A stretch of 64,000 nt of DNA from Pseudomonadota bacterium (lineage in GTDB: Bacteria > Pseudomonadota > Alphaproteobacteria > Rhizobiales > Xanthobacteraceae): NCBI GenBank assembly GCA_023388935.1, contig JAEWFG010000370.1, positions 1 to 64,000 on the forward strand, given 5' to 3'. The notes under the pieces were generated by a model that was given only the letters and a program-made list of their open reading frames with translations, made no database searches and was not told the DNA's origin. Each line of letters starts with the position of its first letter. Position 1 is the first letter of the stretch. Positions 61,960-64,000 of this stretch are shown here, one piece after another. Both the position numbers and the translations under genes were made by a program.

Positions 61960-62796
61960 ATGGCTATGAAGGACGTCTTTTTGCCGCTTGTCGGCCAGCC
62001 GCGTGGGCCCGCTCTCGCTGCGATCGAGAAATGCGTGGCTGTGGCCGCCAACCTCGGCGCCAGGATCACCGCGCTCGCGCTGGAAGACGATGTTTTCGTG
62101 CGCCCGACAGTGGTTCCGGCCGTTCCGGAAACCGCCGAAGCCGTGGGCGCGCGCGAGGCGAGCGACATGCAGCAACTCCTGGATGCGTTCGTCAATGCAG
62201 CGTCCCGTACCGGCATTCGCGCCCAAAGCCGCTCCGGCAAGGTGCCGGCCGACCAGATCGCGTTGACCCTGGCCGAGCATGCGCGTTTCAGCGATCTCAC
62301 GCTGGTCCCTGTCAAGTCGCATGACAGTCGAACGGAGCACATCATCGAAGCGTTGCTGTTCGAATCCGGCCGGCCGCTCCTGCTCTGCCCGGAACAGAAT
62401 GTGGACGAGCTACGACCGGAGTTCGAGAACGTCATGATCGCGTGGGATCACTCCGCACGTGCGGCGCGGGCGGTCGGAGATGCGCTGCCGATCCTACAGG
62501 CGGCCGCGTCTGTTCGGGTGGTGACCGTGGCGGACGACGACACCGACGCGATCGCGCAATCCGGAACTGCCCTCGTCCACCATCTGAGGGAACACGGGGT
62601 CTACCCCTCGTTCGAAACGGCGAAGGAGAGCGGCAGCTCGATCGGCAAGGTGCTCGGAAGCTGGGCGAACTCCCATGCCATCGATGCGATTGTGATGGGA
62701 GCCTACCATCATTCGCGCCTGAACGAGGTCGTATGGGGCGGCGTGACCAAGACCGTCATTGGCCAGCCACCGTGCTGGGTTATGATCTCGCACTAG
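61960..62796 (+). CDS. universal stress protein, tandem UspA domains
   Basis: A 278-residue tandem USP. The N-terminal UspA domain starts MKDVFLPLVGQPRGPALAAI; the second starts VMIAWDHSARAARAVGDALP (about residue 153) and ends GAYHHSRLNEVVWGGVTKTV, an ATP-binding-type glycine pattern. USPs modulate survival under hypoxia or stasis. AAGGAGAATCCCG precedes ATG 61960. With the FixK box, it belongs to the low-oxygen set. Confidence 0.84.
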   Translation: MAMKDVFLPLVGQPRGPALAAIEKCVAVAANLGARITALALEDDVFVRPTVVPAVPETAEAVGAREASDMQQLLDAFVNAASRTGIRAQSRSGKVPADQIALTLAEHARFSDLTLVPVKSHDSRTEHIIEALLFESGRPLLLCPEQNVDELRPEFENVMIAWDHSARAARAVGDALPILQAAASVRVVTVADDDTDAIAQSGTALVHHLREHGVYPSFETAKESGSSIGKVLGSWANSHAIDAIVMGAYHHSRLNEVVWGGVTKTVIGQPPCWVMISH

Positions 62797-62865
62797 GTTC
62801 GCCGCTGGCTTTTTGGCCTGACCTTCAACCTTCGGAACCGCCACCGACCGGGCGAGTTTGCTGTC

Positions 62866-64000
62866 ATGTCCACCTATCGGCTCAAGAATCTGCTGTCGCC
62901 GCGTTCAGTCGCGCTCGTCGGGGCGAGCGCCCGTCCGGCCTCCGTCGGACGAGCCATTCTGGAGAACATCCACAAGGCCGAATTCAAGGGACAGTTCGGT
63001 CTGGTGAACCCGCGTCATGCCGAGATCGGCGGCGTCGCCGCGGTGGCCAGCCTGGACAGGCTGGACTTCGTGCCCGAGCTCGTGGTCATCACCGCGCCGG
63101 CGCGGGCGGTTCCCGGCATCATCGAACAGGCCGGGCGGCGTGGCTCGGCAGGGGCGCTGATCGTTTCAGCCGGACTGGGGCAGGGACCCGCATCCCTGGA
63201 GGAGGCGGCAACCGCTGCGGCCCGTAAATTTGGCATGCGGCTGATCGGGCCGAACTGCCTCGGCATCATGATGCCCGGCGTGAGTCTCAATGCCGGTTTT
63301 GCTGCGCACATGCCGGGGCCAGGAAATCTTGCGCTGATTTCGCAATCGGGTGCGATCGCCGCCGGCATGGTGGATTGGGCCGCGCAGCGCGGCGTCGGCT
63401 TCTCCGGCATCGTCTCGATCGGCGATCAGATCGACGTCGATATTGCCGACCTGCTCGACTACTTCGCGATGGATCAGAAGACCCGCGCGATCCTGCTCTA
63501 TATCGAGGCCATCAAGGACGCGCGCAAGTTCATGTCGGCGGCGCGCGCCGCGGCCCGCGTGAAGCCGGTCGTCGTGGTGAAGTCCGGCCGCGCGGCGCAG
63601 GGAGCGAAGGCTGTGACCCATACGGGCGCGCTCGCTGGTGCCGACGCCGTCTATGACGCCGCGTTCCGCCGCGCCGGCGTCCTGCGGGTCTCCGATCTGC
63701 GCGAGCTGTTCGACTGCGCCGAGACGCTCGGCCGCGTCGAATCGCCGACGGGAAAGCGCCTCGCCATCCTGACCAATGGCGGCGGCATCGGCGTCCTCGC
63801 CGTCGATCGATTGGTCGAGCTTGGTGGAATTCCAGCGTCTATTTCGGCGGACGCCCGCAAGAAACTCGATGAAGTGCTGCCGACCACCTGGTCCGGCGCA
63901 AATCCCGTGGACATCGTGGGGGATGCCGATGCATCGCGCTACGCGGCGGCGCTGGAGGTGCTGCTCGCCGATTCCGATAACGACGCAGTCCTTGTCCTCA
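62866..64000 (+). CDS. ADP-forming acyl-CoA synthetase-like protein, cut by window end
   Basis: At least 378 residues, open to the window end. N-terminal CoA-binding domain (SPRSVALVGASARPASVGRA), succinyl-CoA ligase-like middle (LRLIGPNCLGIMMPGVSLNA-type, as MRLIGPNCLGIMMPGV; LISQSGAIAAGMVDWAAQRG, with the family Ser/Gly region; THTGALAGADAVYDAAFRRA) and the start of the flavodoxin-like LAILTNGGGIGVLAVDRL domain. The family includes acetate-CoA ligase (ADP-forming) and, with a C-terminal GNAT domain, protein acetyltransferases of the Pat type. The C-terminus lies outside, so the class is undecided. Starts 69 nt after USP, same strand. Confidence 0.8.
   Translation, partial: MSTYRLKNLLSPRSVALVGASARPASVGRAILENIHKAEFKGQFGLVNPRHAEIGGVAAVASLDRLDFVPELVVITAPARAVPGIIEQAGRRGSAGALIVSAGLGQGPASLEEAATAAARKFGMRLIGPNCLGIMMPGVSLNAGFAAHMPGPGNLALISQSGAIAAGMVDWAAQRGVGFSGIVSIGDQIDVDIADLLDYFAMDQKTRAILLYIEAIKDARKFMSAARAAARVKPVVVVKSGRAAQGAKAVTHTGALAGADAVYDAAFRRAGVLRVSDLRELFDCAETLGRVESPTGKRLAILTNGGGIGVLAVDRLVELGGIPASISADARKKLDEVLPTTWSGANPVDIVGDADASRYAAALEVLLADSDNDAVLVL

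Noticed and set aside
1..64000. CRISPR arrays, rRNA genes and intact mobile elements
   Set aside because: No regular direct repeats with spacers, no rRNA-like sequence and no complete transposase or integrase were seen.

Overview
The window is high-GC alphaproteobacterial chromosome. Protein families, codon use and small-protein content point to Bradyrhizobium or a close relative (inferred by recognition; no search was run). Much of it is accessory catabolic and regulatory DNA rather than housekeeping genes.

Layout. 1-0.9 kb: an IS1380-type transposase remnant, a palindromic intergenic repeat and a frameshifted small secreted protein. 0.9-9.9 kb: purine/ureide catabolism (DUF3830 protein, allantoinase PuuE, fused OHCU decarboxylase/HIU hydrolase, xanthine dehydrogenase with fused 2Fe-2S and Mo subunits plus a separate FAD subunit, 8-oxoguanine-deaminase-type amidohydrolase, allantoate amidohydrolase, and a decayed transporter-protein tail). 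10-16 kb: an uncharacterised protein with possible glycosidase-like motifs, a MoxR/CoxE pair, a zinc ribbon and a quinone oxidoreductase. 16-18.4 kb: a phage-like regulatory island (S24 repressor, GcrA-like protein) with two frameshifted genes. 18.4-31.5 kb: small proteins, phasin, cytochrome c, hydrolase, arginase, a SoxC/SoxD-type sulfite dehydrogenase, an enolase-superfamily enzyme, a frameshifted Nramp transporter, and a short repeated module linked to terminators.

31.6-42.3 kb: a mainly plus-strand catabolic locus with a CaiB/BaiF CoA-transferase, a two-component flavin monooxygenase and reductase, a beta-hydroxyacid dehydrogenase (opposite strand), a TauABC/SsuABC-like importer, an IlvD/Edd dehydratase and a NicX-like (M29 fold) putative ring-cleaving dioxygenase. 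The substrate is unknown; an N-heterocyclic aromatic acid is a reasonable guess.

42.3-58.4 kb: a probable 2-aminobenzoate (anthranilate) CoA-dependent pathway: benzoate/2-aminobenzoate-CoA ligase, FAD-monooxygenase/old-yellow-enzyme fusion, crotonase-fold protein, SDR, acyl-CoA dehydrogenase, second ligase, 3-hydroxyacyl-CoA dehydrogenase, opine-dehydrogenase-like protein, alpha/beta hydrolase, RidA, cupin, FAD monooxygenase, LivK-type binding protein and a MarR regulator. Six copies of a palindromic site (TTTKA-N4-YAAAR) lie upstream of the units of this locus, which suggests one MarR regulon covering both strands.

58.4-64 kb: CBS-BON, CHAD, phosphotransferase/kinase fusion, universal stress protein and an ADP-forming acyl-CoA synthetase cut by the window edge. 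Two perfect FixK/FNR boxes (TTGA-N6-TCAA) suggest a low-oxygen stress module.
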